NCBI GenBank assembly: GCA_045134375.1
Contig: JBGUVL010000005.1
Span: forward strand, 1-38,589
Reading direction: 5' to 3'
From: JBGUVL01 sp045134375
Lineage (GTDB): Bacteria; Bacillota_I; Bacilli_A; Erysipelotrichales; Erysipelotrichaceae
DNA: 38,589 nucleotides
In this document: one piece after another, positions 30,008 to 38,564 of the stretch
Numbering within the stretch: position 1 is the stretch's first letter
Layout of the letters: each line of letters starts with the position of its first letter
Position numbers and translations under genes: made by a program
Notes under the pieces: generated by a model
Seen by the model: the letters and a program-made list of their open reading frames with translations, nothing else
Database searches by the model: none
What the model was told of the DNA's origin: nothing

Positions 30008-32257
30008 CTATTTTTGGTTTAAAAATACTCGCTCTACCACGCGTTGTGATGCCTTTCCATCATCGAGATGGCAGAATCGTTGATAGAATTCATCATATTT
30101 ATCCGCAAACGCTTCCTTCACTTGATCAATGTGCACAATCGCATCTACCACCTCTTCACTCGTATAAAGCAAAGGTCCAGGAAGTTCTCTTTCCATATCA
30201 ATATAGAATCCTCTTAACTGATTCTTATATTTATCAATATCATAAGTATAAAACAACATTGGTCTTTTTAAATTCGCAAAATCAAAAAATACACTGGAAT
30301 AATCGGTAATGCAAATATCACTAATCAAATATAATTCTGATATATCGTCATATTTTGAAACATTGTAAGCGAATCCTTCCATCCCACTGATATCCAAAGC
30401 ATCCGCAATATACTGATGCGTTCTTAACAGGATAACATAATCATCTCCTAAGCGTTTTCTAAGCAACTCTAGATCCAATTTTAACGTAAACTTATACTGT
30501 CCTTTCCCATAGTATTCATCATCTCGCCATGTTGGCGCATATAGAATCGTCTTTTTATCCAAAGGAATGTGCAGATTACGTTTGATTTCATCCGCTAGTT
30601 CCTCTCGATTCTCCTGATACAGAATATCATTTCTAGGATAACCATAATCTAACATTTCTCCTTCAAAAAGGAAACAACGTCGCAAGGTTTCCGTAGAAAA
30701 ATCATTCGCTGAGATCAAATAATCCCAATCCTGGCGCTGCTTATAAAATTGCTGTTTATATTTTGGTGAAGCAGCCGTAACTTCTTCTTGATCAAATACC
30801 AAACGTTTCAGTGGCGTTCCATGCCATGTTTCTAAAAATACTTGTCCTTCTCTTTTACGATACCATAGTGGCTGACGAGCATTGAATACAAGGTATTGTG
30901 CTCTTGCTAAATAATAAGCATAGCGGAAAGAGAAACGTTTTACTTTTTTTCCTCCATACTTTGGCTTTGTCTTTGTATTTAACACCCATACAAAAGTAAA
31001 CTGATCACTATAATTTTTTGCTAGATATTCATAAATATATTTGGGTGAATCCGAGTAATTCTTTCCGGTGAATGTCTCAAATACAACAACATTTTTTATT
31101 ATTGGTTGTTTCAAGAAAATATGATAGTAAGCTAATTTATAGAATACATTCTTATTTTTTAACATACTAGAAAATTTCTTTTTCCCCAAATACCAACGAA
31201 CCTGTCGTAATGTTTTATTCAAATCATTGTTTTGTAGTGATTGAACCATGTTCTTTACACTACGACTACGATTGTTAACGACATCCAAACGAACCTCTTT
31301 CATCACTTTTGAAAACATCGGATAGTAATCGTTTCGCCATTCCACCTTTTCACTTCTTCGCAAACGGCGAATAAAGTGACGGATATAATAGTTAATAATC
31401 GTATTATCTAAATGAAAGCGCAGCAACCCATCTGGTGCAATGACACTTCGCGCATAGGTAAATACATTCATTCGCTCTGGAAAACGGTTTTCATCTTCCA
31501 TCTGTACTAACGCTGGATAATGAATTGGATCATTATGTTTTCTTTTCACATACACCGCTTCTAGCGCATCCCCATAAATTTCCCCTTGTTCCAAAACAGC
31601 CAACAGGAAAGGCAAATCACTATAATAGGTAAAATCTTCTTGAAATTGCAGTTGATGCTGCTGTAAAAATCGATTTTGATAAGCCGCTCCTAGTACGGTA
31701 ATATTATTTAATCCCTTTTTCTTTTTCAGTAAATGATAAATCCCTAGAAGTTTTTCTTCCTTTTCTTTTCCTTGATGTAAAGATAGATATTCATTAATCC
31801 GCTGTTGTTTTTCTTCTTCCATCATTAAGGACTCTTCTTCATCCATATCTTCTAAACGCATTTTACGTTTTTCTAAATAGTTCTCTTTTTTATTCCATGT
31901 ATTATGTACACTGCCATAGATGATCTCATTTTTACCATCCATTTTCTCTGCCAATTTTGCCAAGGTATCTTCTAATACATAATCATCACTATCCAAAAAC
32001 AGAATATATTCCCCCTGTGCTAGTGATAACCCATAATTACGTGCAGCAGCAACTCCATGTTTATTTTCTAATGCAAAGCGACGCATATGACATGGTTTTT
32101 GGTACTCTTCAAAAAGATCATCAATGTTTTCTTTCTCATGATCACAAACTAAAATGGTTTCATAGTCATGAAAAGAACTATCCTTAAGAGCGCAAAGACA
32201 CTCTTTCAGATAGTTTTTATATTGATGAAAAGTAATAATTACACTTATCTTCATCAT
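30008..32257 (-). CDS. Fusion of GT2 glycosyltransferase and TagF-type polymerase
   Basis: 749 residues. Residues 1-~330 are a GT-A glycosyltransferase family 2 domain (KISVIITFHQYKNYLKECL, GVAAARNYGLSLAQGEYILF, DxD region LDSDDY). After a helical linker, residues ~385-749 are a CDP-glycerol glycerophosphotransferase domain with ETWHGTPLKRLVFDQE (His479), YPRNDIL, YAPTWRDD, LLRTHQYI and ITDYSSVFFDF (Asp652). The pairing suggests one polypeptide adds both a sugar and a polyol-phosphate to the growing teichoic acid, or decorates the chain while polymerising it. Such fusions are known in Bacillota; the sugar is not predictable. A second ATG three bases in is an equally good start. Confidence 0.92.
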   Translation of the reverse strand: MMKISVIITFHQYKNYLKECLCALKDSSFHDYETILVCDHEKENIDDLFEEYQKPCHMRRFALENKHGVAAARNYGLSLAQGEYILFLDSDDYVLEDTLAKLAEKMDGKNEIIYGSVHNTWNKKENYLEKRKMRLEDMDEEESLMMEEEKQQRINEYLSLHQGKEKEEKLLGIYHLLKKKKGLNNITVLGAAYQNRFLQQHQLQFQEDFTYYSDLPFLLAVLEQGEIYGDALEAVYVKRKHNDPIHYPALVQMEDENRFPERMNVFTYARSVIAPDGLLRFHLDNTIINYYIRHFIRRLRRSEKVEWRNDYYPMFSKVMKEVRLDVVNNRSRSVKNMVQSLQNNDLNKTLRQVRWYLGKKKFSSMLKNKNVFYKLAYYHIFLKQPIIKNVVVFETFTGKNYSDSPKYIYEYLAKNYSDQFTFVWVLNTKTKPKYGGKKVKRFSFRYAYYLARAQYLVFNARQPLWYRKREGQVFLETWHGTPLKRLVFDQEEVTAASPKYKQQFYKQRQDWDYLISANDFSTETLRRCFLFEGEMLDYGYPRNDILYQENREELADEIKRNLHIPLDKKTILYAPTWRDDEYYGKGQYKFTLKLDLELLRKRLGDDYVILLRTHQYIADALDISGMEGFAYNVSKYDDISELYLISDICITDYSSVFFDFANLKRPMLFYTYDIDKYKNQLRGFYIDMERELPGPLLYTSEEVVDAIVHIDQVKEAFADKYDEFYQRFCHLDDGKASQRVVERVFLNQK

Positions 32258-32271
32258 TCTTCCCCTTTTCG

Positions 32272-32658
32272 TTATTGTTTTAGTTCTTCTTTAATCTGTG
32301 TCGTTGAGATTCCTTCCGTTCTTGGTAAATACACAACTTCGCAATATTCTTTTAAGAAGTCAAATTTACCTTTCCAATCTTCCCCAATCACAAATACGTC
32401 AATTCCATATTTTTTTACATCTTCGATTTTCTGATCCCAACTTGTTTCTGGAATCACTTTATCAACGTATTTGATTGCTTCCACAATTGCCATACGATCA
32501 CTATCTTTGACGAAACATTTCTTGCCTTTTCCTAAATTAAACGCATCGCTGCTGACCGCCACGATTAGATAATCCCCTAATGCTTTTGCTCTTCTTAATA
32601 GATTTAGATGACCCACATGGAATAAATCAAACGTTCCATAAGTAATTACTTTTTTCAT
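32272..32658 (-). CDS. tagD: Glycerol-3-phosphate cytidylyltransferase
   Basis: 128-residue TagD/GCT, making CDP-glycerol from CTP and glycerol-3-phosphate. Motifs: YGTFDLFHVGHLNLL with the HxGH pair His14/His17, LIVAVSSDAFN, FVIGEDWKGKFDF and RTEGISTTQIK, all standard, and length exact for the family. It supplies donor for the transferases downstream. Eight-base gap after tagH and 14 bases before the fusion gene. Confidence 0.96.
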   Translation of the reverse strand: MKKVITYGTFDLFHVGHLNLLRRAKALGDYLIVAVSSDAFNLGKGKKCFVKDSDRMAIVEAIKYVDKVIPETSWDQKIEDVKKYGIDVFVIGEDWKGKFDFLKEYCEVVYLPRTEGISTTQIKEELKQ

Positions 32659-32666
32659 ACTGCCTC

Positions 32667-33443
32667 CTACTTCCGAATGCGACTTTCAAAAATTTCTGCT
32701 TTCATCTTTTTAATTTCCGCATTGCTCATTTGTTTTAACTTATCAATATATTCTTCATAATGGTCAGCAACGGTAGTAATATCCCCAATTTCTTTTAACT
32801 TTCCGCCTTCAATCCAAATCCCTTCCTCACAAAAACTTCTTACCTGAGAAATGGAATGCGATATAAAGAATATGGTTTTGCCAGAGTTTTTTAATTCATT
32901 CATCTTTTTTAAACATTTTGCTGAAAATCCTTTGTCTCCTACCGACAATGCTTCATCAACGATAATAATGTCCGGATCAAGACAAATAGAAATAGAGAAA
33001 CCCAATCGCGATTTCATTCCACTCGAATATTTTTTGACTGGCTGATAAAGGAATTCTCCTAATTCCGCAAAATCAATTACCCCTTGGGTAATTTCATCAA
33101 TTTTCTTCTTTGATAACCCCAGCAGTGCACCCTTTAATTCAATGTTTTCCAAACCGGTTAACTGTGTGTTCAATCCTGCTTGAATCGCTATTAGTGCCTG
33201 CTCGCCATTGATTTCTACCTTTCCGTCATTCTGCATCGAAATTCCTGCTAAGATATTGGAAAGCGTACTCTTCCCACTTCCATTGCTCCCTAAAATACCA
33301 ACAACACTGCCTTTTTTTATTTCAAAAGAGATATCTTTAAGCGCATAGAATTCTTTCTTTTTTTCAAACCGTTTCCTTTTTTTACTATCCAGTTTAAAAA
33401 TTTTATCTACATGTGAAAAACGGACAGCAACTTCCTTGCCCAT
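32667..33443 (-). CDS. tagH: Teichoic acid export ATP-binding protein
   Basis: 258-residue ABC ATPase of the polysaccharide/teichoic-acid exporter class. Walker A GILGSNGSGKST (Lys58), signature KYSSGMKSRLGFS, Walker B DIIIVDEALSVGD, and the H-loop FISHSISQV. N-terminal VRFSHVDKIFKLDSKKRKR is typical of TagH/Wzt. It stops after the nucleotide-binding domain and lacks the long C-terminal extension of B. subtilis TagH. Works with TagG, encoded 11 bases upstream. Confidence 0.93.
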   Translation of the reverse strand: MGKEVAVRFSHVDKIFKLDSKKRKRFEKKKEFYALKDISFEIKKGSVVGILGSNGSGKSTLSNILAGISMQNDGKVEINGEQALIAIQAGLNTQLTGLENIELKGALLGLSKKKIDEITQGVIDFAELGEFLYQPVKKYSSGMKSRLGFSISICLDPDIIIVDEALSVGDKGFSAKCLKKMNELKNSGKTIFFISHSISQVRSFCEEGIWIEGGKLKEIGDITTVADHYEEYIDKLKQMSNAEIKKMKAEIFESRIRK

Positions 33444-33454
33444 ATTCTTTCTCC

Positions 33455-34267
33455 TTACATCATATCAATAAATCGACTCTTAAACTTATACATTAAAATA
33501 CTGCCTATGGTAAACATCACAATGACTAACAACCAAAAATACATCGTTTGTGCTGGGTGTTCCCAAAATGGTATCTGAAAAAATAATGAATCACGATATC
33601 CTTCTACGATATAGTAAAGCGGATTCATCTTTAAGGCATAAACCAATGTTTTTGAAAAAGATTCCATCTTCTCCATGGTCCATAAAATCGGTGTTAAATA
33701 AAGCAGCATACGCATACATGCCTTAACTAATTTAGAGACATCTCGAGTAAACATATTTAATACGCTAGTGATCATATTAAGTGCCACGCAAAAACAGAAG
33801 GCACATAACATATAGTAGAATACACCAAACCAATAGATATTAGGTACATGTCCTCGAACCAGAAGTAAACCTATAATGATAGCTAGAAAACAAATATGGT
33901 TAAATAATTCTTTGACCACAATTGTCGTTGGTAGTATACTTACTGGAAATTTCATTTTAGTGATAATATTGCGCTTTGAATAAATGCAGCCAACTCCTTG
34001 CGTAATGCACGGGCTGATAAAGAACCAAACCGTCATACCTACGACCATCCAAGGTAAAAAGCTAACCGTCCCAACCGATCGACCGCTTCTAATTCCAATA
34101 CCAAACACTAACCAAAAGGTAAATAGTTGAATGATTGGATTCAAGAAATTCCAAAGAATTCCTAATCGCGTATCCCTTACATCACTTTTTAATTCATACT
34201 TTGCGATAGAAAAGATACGGTAGGCATTAACCACATTTTCTTTTATTACAAAAAAAACGCTTTTCAT
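33455..34267 (-). CDS. tagG: Teichoic acid export permease
   Basis: 270-residue ABC-2-type membrane protein with about six transmembrane segments. Typical features: YELKSDVRDTRLGILWNFLN at the N-terminus, FWLVFGIGIRSG, the central IYSKRNIITKMKFPVSILP cytoplasmic coupling helix, and the C-terminal YKFKSRFIDMM. With TagH it forms the flippase that moves finished teichoic acid across the membrane. First gene of the operon, under a recognisable promoter; AAGGAGA lies eight bases before the ATG. Confidence 0.93.
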   Translation of the reverse strand: MKSVFFVIKENVVNAYRIFSIAKYELKSDVRDTRLGILWNFLNPIIQLFTFWLVFGIGIRSGRSVGTVSFLPWMVVGMTVWFFISPCITQGVGCIYSKRNIITKMKFPVSILPTTIVVKELFNHICFLAIIIGLLLVRGHVPNIYWFGVFYYMLCAFCFCVALNMITSVLNMFTRDVSKLVKACMRMLLYLTPILWTMEKMESFSKTLVYALKMNPLYYIVEGYRDSLFFQIPFWEHPAQTMYFWLLVIVMFTIGSILMYKFKSRFIDMM

Positions 34268-34303
34268 AATTTCTCCTTTAAAAGAATAATATTCTTTAAT
34301 TCA

Positions 34304-34332
34304 TTCTACCTCATTTCATAATCTTTTACAAT
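34304..34332 (-). promoter_or_regulatory. Promoter of the teichoic-acid operon
   Basis: -35 TTGTAA (34327-34332), a 17-base spacer and -10 TAGAAT (34304-34309) on the minus strand, about 37 bases upstream of tagG. Confidence 0.65.
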
Positions 34333-34364
34333 ATCTTTACGTTGGCAGACCCTTTCGCAAAAGA

Positions 34365-34407
34365 AAAAACAGCCATTTTTTCAGTCGAATCTTATTCTTT
34401 AGGCTGC
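34365..34407 (-). terminator. Terminator of thioredoxin gene
   Basis: Stem CAGCC/GGCTG (34371-34375 with 34403-34407) enclosing a 27-base loop, followed by six T residues on the minus strand. Confidence 0.55.
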
Positions 34408-34433
34408 TTTTTCATCTGTTTCACCCATTTATT

Positions 34434-34745
34434 TTATTTTGATAGTGCTCGCTGAAGAAAGTTTTCCATCATCGGTTTTGGAGAATATCCCATGGTTGTA
34501 GAAACCAAAGATCCTTCCTTAAAAAGCAACACACAAGGAATGGACATGACCCCATATTGCTTTGCCAAAGCACGCTCTTCATCGACATTAACTTGATAAA
34601 AGTGAACTTGTGGATAGGATTCTTTCAATTCCTCTAATACCGAAGCTAGCATTTTGCATGGTCCACACCAATCCGCATAAAAATCGACAAGTACGATTCC
34701 CTTTGCAATCTTTTCATCAAAATTATTATTCTGCAATTTTTCCAT
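34434..34745 (-). CDS. trxA: Thioredoxin
   Basis: 103-residue classical thioredoxin with ADWCGPCKM (Cys27, Cys30) and cis-proline loop MSIPCVLLFKEG. The residue after cis-Pro is an unusual extra cysteine (IPC rather than IPT). It reduces cytoplasmic disulphides and could serve the methionine sulfoxide reductase in this window. The start overlaps the HAD phosphatase gene by 20 bases, indicating joint expression. Confidence 0.93.
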   Translation of the reverse strand: MEKLQNNNFDEKIAKGIVLVDFYADWCGPCKMLASVLEELKESYPQVHFYQVNVDEERALAKQYGVMSIPCVLLFKEGSLVSTTMGYSPKPMMENFLQRALSK

Positions 34746-35562
34746 GTTCCAACATCCTTTCTAAAAAGTAAGCGACCCCATCTTCATCACAGCTTTTTGT
34801 TTCCAATTGACAGCATTGTTTCACACTACAGATTGCATTCGCCATCGCAACTCCATGACCTTTCATTAACATGGAAATATCATTTTCACCATCCCCGAAC
34901 ACATAAACATCATCTTCATTAATCCCACATTCGATCATGATTCTTGATAACGCATTGCCTTTGCTTACCTGTTTCGCAACAACTTCCAACCAAAATGGCA
35001 TCGTTCTTCCACACCAATAACGATCCGAAAAATGGGCATTGATAAAATCCACAATGGATACAATTTTTTCCGGTGTATCATAGGTACAAACCTTAAAAAA
35101 ACGTTCCTTTATCTCATGAACATCTTGATAATAAATAATTTCTCTATTTTTTAAACTCTCCATATGGTTCGTATTAAAATAACTGCTTTCCTTTACTCCC
35201 TCTGGCAAATATACATACGCATTCACATCTGCCATAACCATGATTTCATTATTGGGATAATGGTTACGAATAAACTGAAACAGCTCCTCCGCTTCCTCAT
35301 AACTCATCTGATAGACAATTTCTCTTTCGTCTTTTTCGTAACTGTAAATGCAACTACCATTCGCCTCGATTAAAAAACCCCCATTCACATCTATCTCTAA
35401 TTGTTTTGCATACTCTTCCAAACGAGACTTTACTCTTCCGCTTGCTAACACCAAACGAACGCCTTGCTGCTGCAACTGTTTTAATATCTTCACTGTTCTA
35501 TTGCTAATTTCCTTATTGCTATTCAACAGTGTCCCATCCATGTCCATTACAATCATTTTCAT
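34726..35562 (-). CDS. Cof-type HAD-IIB phosphatase
   Basis: 278-residue Cof/YidA-like haloacid dehalogenase phosphatase. Motif I is MDMDGTLLNSNKEIS (nucleophile and general acid Asp residues), motif II VLASGR, and motifs III/IV KGNALSRIMIE and YVFGDGENDISMLMKGHGVAMANA, with a C2B cap between. Likely acts on small sugar phosphates or cofactors; substrate not predictable. GAGGT lies eight bases before ATG 35562. Promoter present; overlaps trxA. Confidence 0.9.
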   Translation of the reverse strand: MKMIVMDMDGTLLNSNKEISNRTVKILKQLQQQGVRLVLASGRVKSRLEEYAKQLEIDVNGGFLIEANGSCIYSYEKDEREIVYQMSYEEAEELFQFIRNHYPNNEIMVMADVNAYVYLPEGVKESSYFNTNHMESLKNREIIYYQDVHEIKERFFKVCTYDTPEKIVSIVDFINAHFSDRYWCGRTMPFWLEVVAKQVSKGNALSRIMIECGINEDDVYVFGDGENDISMLMKGHGVAMANAICSVKQCCQLETKSCDEDGVAYFLERMLEHGKIAE

Positions 35563-35585
35563 ATCTAATTACCTCTGCCGTTGCT

Positions 35586-35614
35586 ATTTTATCATAAATT
35601 GAGGTTAATGTCTG
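35586..35614 (-). promoter_or_regulatory. Promoter of the HAD-trxA pair
   Basis: Minus strand: -35 CAGACA (35609-35614), 17-base spacer, -10 TAAAAT (35586-35591) with the TGn extension. Confidence 0.6.
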
Positions 35615-35637
35615 ATAACTTTCTCATTCCAATAGAA

Positions 35638-35678
35638 AGCAGACAGCACAATCCGCTATTTGATCTGTGCTGTCTGCT
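35638..35678 (-). terminator. Large hairpin after surface-protein remnant
   Basis: A perfect 13-bp stem AGCAGACAGCACA/TGTGCTGTCTGCT (35638-35650 with 35666-35678) directly precedes the HAD promoter. The T-run on the minus strand is poor, so termination is probable rather than certain. Confidence 0.5.
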
Positions 35679-35680
35679 AT

Positions 35681-36544
35681 TTAATTTTTCTTTACTAAAG
35701 AAATATTTCCAATACAGTTGCTTATTGAAACTACAATGTCATCCATATCGCTAAATCCATAGCCTTCTTTCAAAGTGTACACACCACTTTCTACATCCCA
35801 AGCATAAGTAGAATTATCATCATAATTTACTTGATATGAAATCGGTGAATAATAATAATAATAATAATAATTATATTCCTCAATGTTAGGTCCATTTTCT
35901 ATAACTATAGTGCTTTCAGTGGAAGTTGGATTATTTCCATAACCAAATAATTTTACAGCAAATGTATGATCACTTCCTTGTAAAACATAATGGTAAGTTC
36001 GATTTAGCACATTTGATTTGTAAATATTCAATTCCGCTTTATAATAACTGCTATTTGATATAATTTCGTCATCTGATACATAATGAGGATAATAAGTCGA
36101 ATTACCAGAAATTATATCCACAATATATTGAAAAATACTTCCTATTATATTTTGTCCATCTATTTTTGCCCAATAGACATAATCGGTAGAATTATTATTT
36201 GAATCGCTTACCGTGACTGAATTTAATCCAATTGGAACATCGCCTGATAAATAATTATGTACGGTGTTGGTAGTAGAATCAACCTTATAGGTAACAGGCG
36301 AAGATTTTTTTGCCGTATAATTAATGATAAAAGTTGGAGTTATATTAACATTACACAACATGCTACTTGTTGGTAATGTATAGGAATATGCATTTATTGA
36401 ACTTGAATTGGTGTTTACTAAAGTTTGTTTCTGTGCAATTTTATTAAGATCAGGTGTTGTCCCAATGACCCCTTTCATACGAATTTCTGAAATATACAAA
36501 TTATCACTTGCACCATATTCAAGTGTTTGAATTTGCATCTTCAC
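35681..36544 (-). pseudogene. 5'-truncated surface protein fragment
   Basis: 287 codons of a beta-rich, Ser/Thr/Asn/Tyr-rich sequence without signal peptide, ending ISNCIGNISLVKKN. Segments such as TPTFIINYTAKKSSPVTYKV and ISYQVNYDDNSTYAWDVESG look like repetitive extracellular domains, but I recognise no named family. The GTG at 36544 has no ribosome site, and the frame stays open into the IS3-family end eight bases upstream. I infer that the IS removed the promoter, signal peptide and N-terminal domains. It contains a Tyr7 tract encoded by a trinucleotide repeat. Confidence 0.6.
35848..35871 (+). repeat. AAT trinucleotide microsatellite
   Basis: Eight tandem AAT units, read on the minus strand within the surface-protein fragment as a run of seven tyrosines. 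Confidence 0.95.
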
Positions 36545-36672
36545 AACATAATGAACCGCCCTGTCAAGTAGACAGCTTAAATAATTAAAAATCTTTGAAG
36601 GACAGAACTCAGGTTTTGTCCCTTTTTTAATAGGATTTCAGACACTGTATTTCCATGACTAATTCCATCCTC

Positions 36673-36750
36673 TAATGAATCGGTGAAGGAAAGTCAAAGG
36701 TCGAGCTTGTGAGATTCATCATGCCTTTGACTTTTCAAGACGATTCATTA
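36673..36750. repeat. Imperfect long hairpin at the orfB 3' end
   Basis: TAATGAATCG (36673-36682) pairs with CGATTCATTA (36741-36750), and AAAGTCAAAGG (36690-36700) pairs with CCTTTGACTTT (36724-36734), with a mismatched internal loop. The orfB stop codon lies in the right arm. It may be an IS-borne transcription stop. Confidence 0.6.
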
Positions 36751-37751
36751 TAATTTGAATGTCATGGAATCCGTATTATTTCTGTAGTGTTCTTGCTTGT
36801 ATTTTTCAATTCGCTTGTTTTTTGGAATTGGATAATACACTGGAGTTTCCAAAGCAAATGCTTCTTTTCTTATTTCGGATGGTGTTCTTACACCAAATCT
36901 TCTCTGATATCTTCTGTTCGTATAGTAATCAATCCATCTTTCAATCGCTTCTATCAATTCTTCCTTAGTATCAAAATGTTTTCCTTTGTACGCTTCACAT
37001 TTTAGGATTCCCCAGAATCCTTCCATCGGTCCATTATCGATGCAACAGTGTACCCTTGGCATGCTTTGTGTCATGCCTAGATGCTTTAACCATTTTATAA
37101 AGAAAAGACTTGTATATTGATACCCGCCATCGGAATGTACTAGTGGTGTGGCTCCAGGATTGTTTTCAACTGCCTTTCTGAATGAATCATATACAAGGGC
37201 ATTATTGTTTGAATCAGACAGCGCATATCCAACGACTGTTCTATCATATAGATCAAGGAATGCACTGAGATACAATTTGTGTTCGCTCTTTGCCAATATT
37301 TAAATTCTGTCGCATCGGTTACCCATTTTTCATTGGGTTTTTCGGCATTGAAATCACGTTTCAAAATATTTTCAGCTGTATTATTGTTCTTTCTTACGGT
37401 GCAACTTTTTGGTCTTCTTCTGATCCAACTCTGTATACCGCTGATACGCATTATTTTATAGATGCGCTTATCACTGTAATTTTTATTCTTTTCACGATTA
37501 ATCTTATCGGTCATCATTCGATAACCAAGAATATAGTCACTTTCTTCTTCATATTCTCTGATTATGTTTAGCAGTTCCTCATTTTCCAGATCGTGATCGT
37601 TCTTTTCACGATGAAGCCATTTATAGTAATTCGCTCGTTTGATGCCCGCTGCTTTACACATTTCACAAAGACTCAGGTTATATTTATTCGTTTTTCTTAT
37701 TTCTTTGATTGATTCGTATTCTGCTTCATACCGGCTTTCTCGCCAGACCAC
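36748..37751 (-). pseudogene. IS3-family transposase orfB, frameshifted
   Basis: Two overlapping frames together give a complete orfB. The N-terminal HTH_21 region (SLCEMCKAAGIKRANYYKWL, YRMMTDKINREKN) and the first Asp (KWVTDATEFKY) are in one frame. KSEHKLYLSAFLDLYDRTVV, HSDGGYQYTS (second Asp) and NGPMEGFWGILKCE (Glu) are in the other. The switch occurs between 37288 and 37299 and corresponds to one lost base. This is not the normal orfA/orfB slippage point, so the copy is likely inactive, unless the shift is a sequencing error. Confidence 0.85.
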
Positions 37752-38408
37752 CTTCTTTCTATTTCCTGAACTTTTTTTAAGAAATCAACCTCGAATCTTG
37801 CCATTTCCAATTCATGTTCCTTCTTTTTGAGTTCACGCTTCAATCTATCTACTTCAGAAAGCTCATCTTCTTTTTTATGACAGCCTCTTTTATCCGTTAA
37901 TCCTTCTTCTCCATTTTCCCTGTATTTCTTAACCCATCTAAAAACATTGGCATAGGTTGTCTCGTAGATTTTGGCAGTTGATTTATAATCAAGATCGTGT
38001 TCGATACAATAGTTTACAACCTCAATTCTTTCTTCTAATATCACCTTACGGGATTTGCTCATATAGACCTCCTTCTTTCCAGGAATATAATCCTTTGGCT
38101 CTATATGATTATTATAATTCAAAACCCACATACTAAGTGTTCCTGATGAAGGAATATTATACTGAATCGCAATATCATCCAGGGATCCTTCTCCATTAAG
38201 GTATGACTGTATTGCACTTAATTTGAATTCTTTTGTATAGGATGAATTATTCTTTTTAATATCAAAAACAGTTTCACCATATTTTTTATAATTTTTGACC
38301 CATCTAGAAACACGTGATTCACTTGAACCGATTTCGTCTGCTAATTTGCGTAAAGATTTTTCTCCGTTTAGATACCTTTTAACAATTTGTATTTTTATTT
38401 CGGCGCAA
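37697..38408 (-). pseudogene. IS3-family orfA, missing its 5' end
   Basis: An open frame continues from a TAG at 38435 to 37697 with no ATG, GTG or TTG before 38131. It encodes three helix-turn-helix units (RKLADEIGSSESRVSRWVKN; SLDDIAIQYNIPSSGTLSMW; KSTAKIYETTYANVFRWVKK) and a C-terminal leucine-zipper-like helix (VDRLKRELKKKEHELEM). Only the first few residues appear lost. An internal ATG at 38062 (MSKSRKVILEERIEV) has a strong AAGAAGGAGG and could yield a shortened 121-residue orfA. The last 55 bases overlap orfB. Confidence 0.75.
37772..37778 (-). promoter_or_regulatory. Programmed -1 frameshift slippery site (orfA/orfB)
   Basis: A run of seven A residues on the coding strand, read in orfA as A AAA AAA before GTT. 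A -1 slip continues into the orfB frame without a stop (SSGNRKKVVWRESRYE), giving the usual IS3 OrfAB fusion. Confidence 0.7.
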
Positions 38409-38460
38409 TAAATTCGTGTGTGGGTGTGGTATACCTATAACTTTTGATGTGTTATTTTTG

Positions 38461-38497
38461 GAACCCCTTTAACACTTTGTGTGGGGTTCTTTTTTTA
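38461..38497 (+). terminator. Inward-facing terminator ahead of transposase
   Basis: Stem GAACCCC/GGGGTTC (38461-38467 with 38483-38489) followed by eight T residues. It would stop transcripts entering the element from outside. Confidence 0.8.
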
Positions 38498-38509
38498 TAG
38501 ATAAAAAAG

Positions 38510-38556
38510 CCTTTGTGTTAATATGTCTTTGCCGAGATTTTTTAACACAAAGGAGG
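38510..38556 (+). promoter_or_regulatory. Hairpin masking the ribosome site of the edge element
   Basis: Perfect 12-bp arms CCTTTGTGTTAA (38510-38521) and TTAACACAAAGG (38542-38553). The Shine-Dalgarno AAAGGAGG (38549-38556) overlaps the right arm, so folding would block the start at 38565. Confidence 0.65.
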
Positions 38557-38564
38557 TATATACC

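Larger units (their letters stand above)
36552..38408 (-). mobile_element. IS3-family element (IS150-like), defective
   Basis: The downstream end begins TGAACCGCCCTGTCAAGTAG at 36552, a typical TG-starting IS3 terminus containing a small CTGTC/GACAG hairpin. No matching end exists at the other side because the orfA frame loses its start near 38408, where a second element begins. orfB carries a frameshift. The element sits against the truncated surface-protein gene. The right-hand limit is approximate. Confidence 0.7.
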
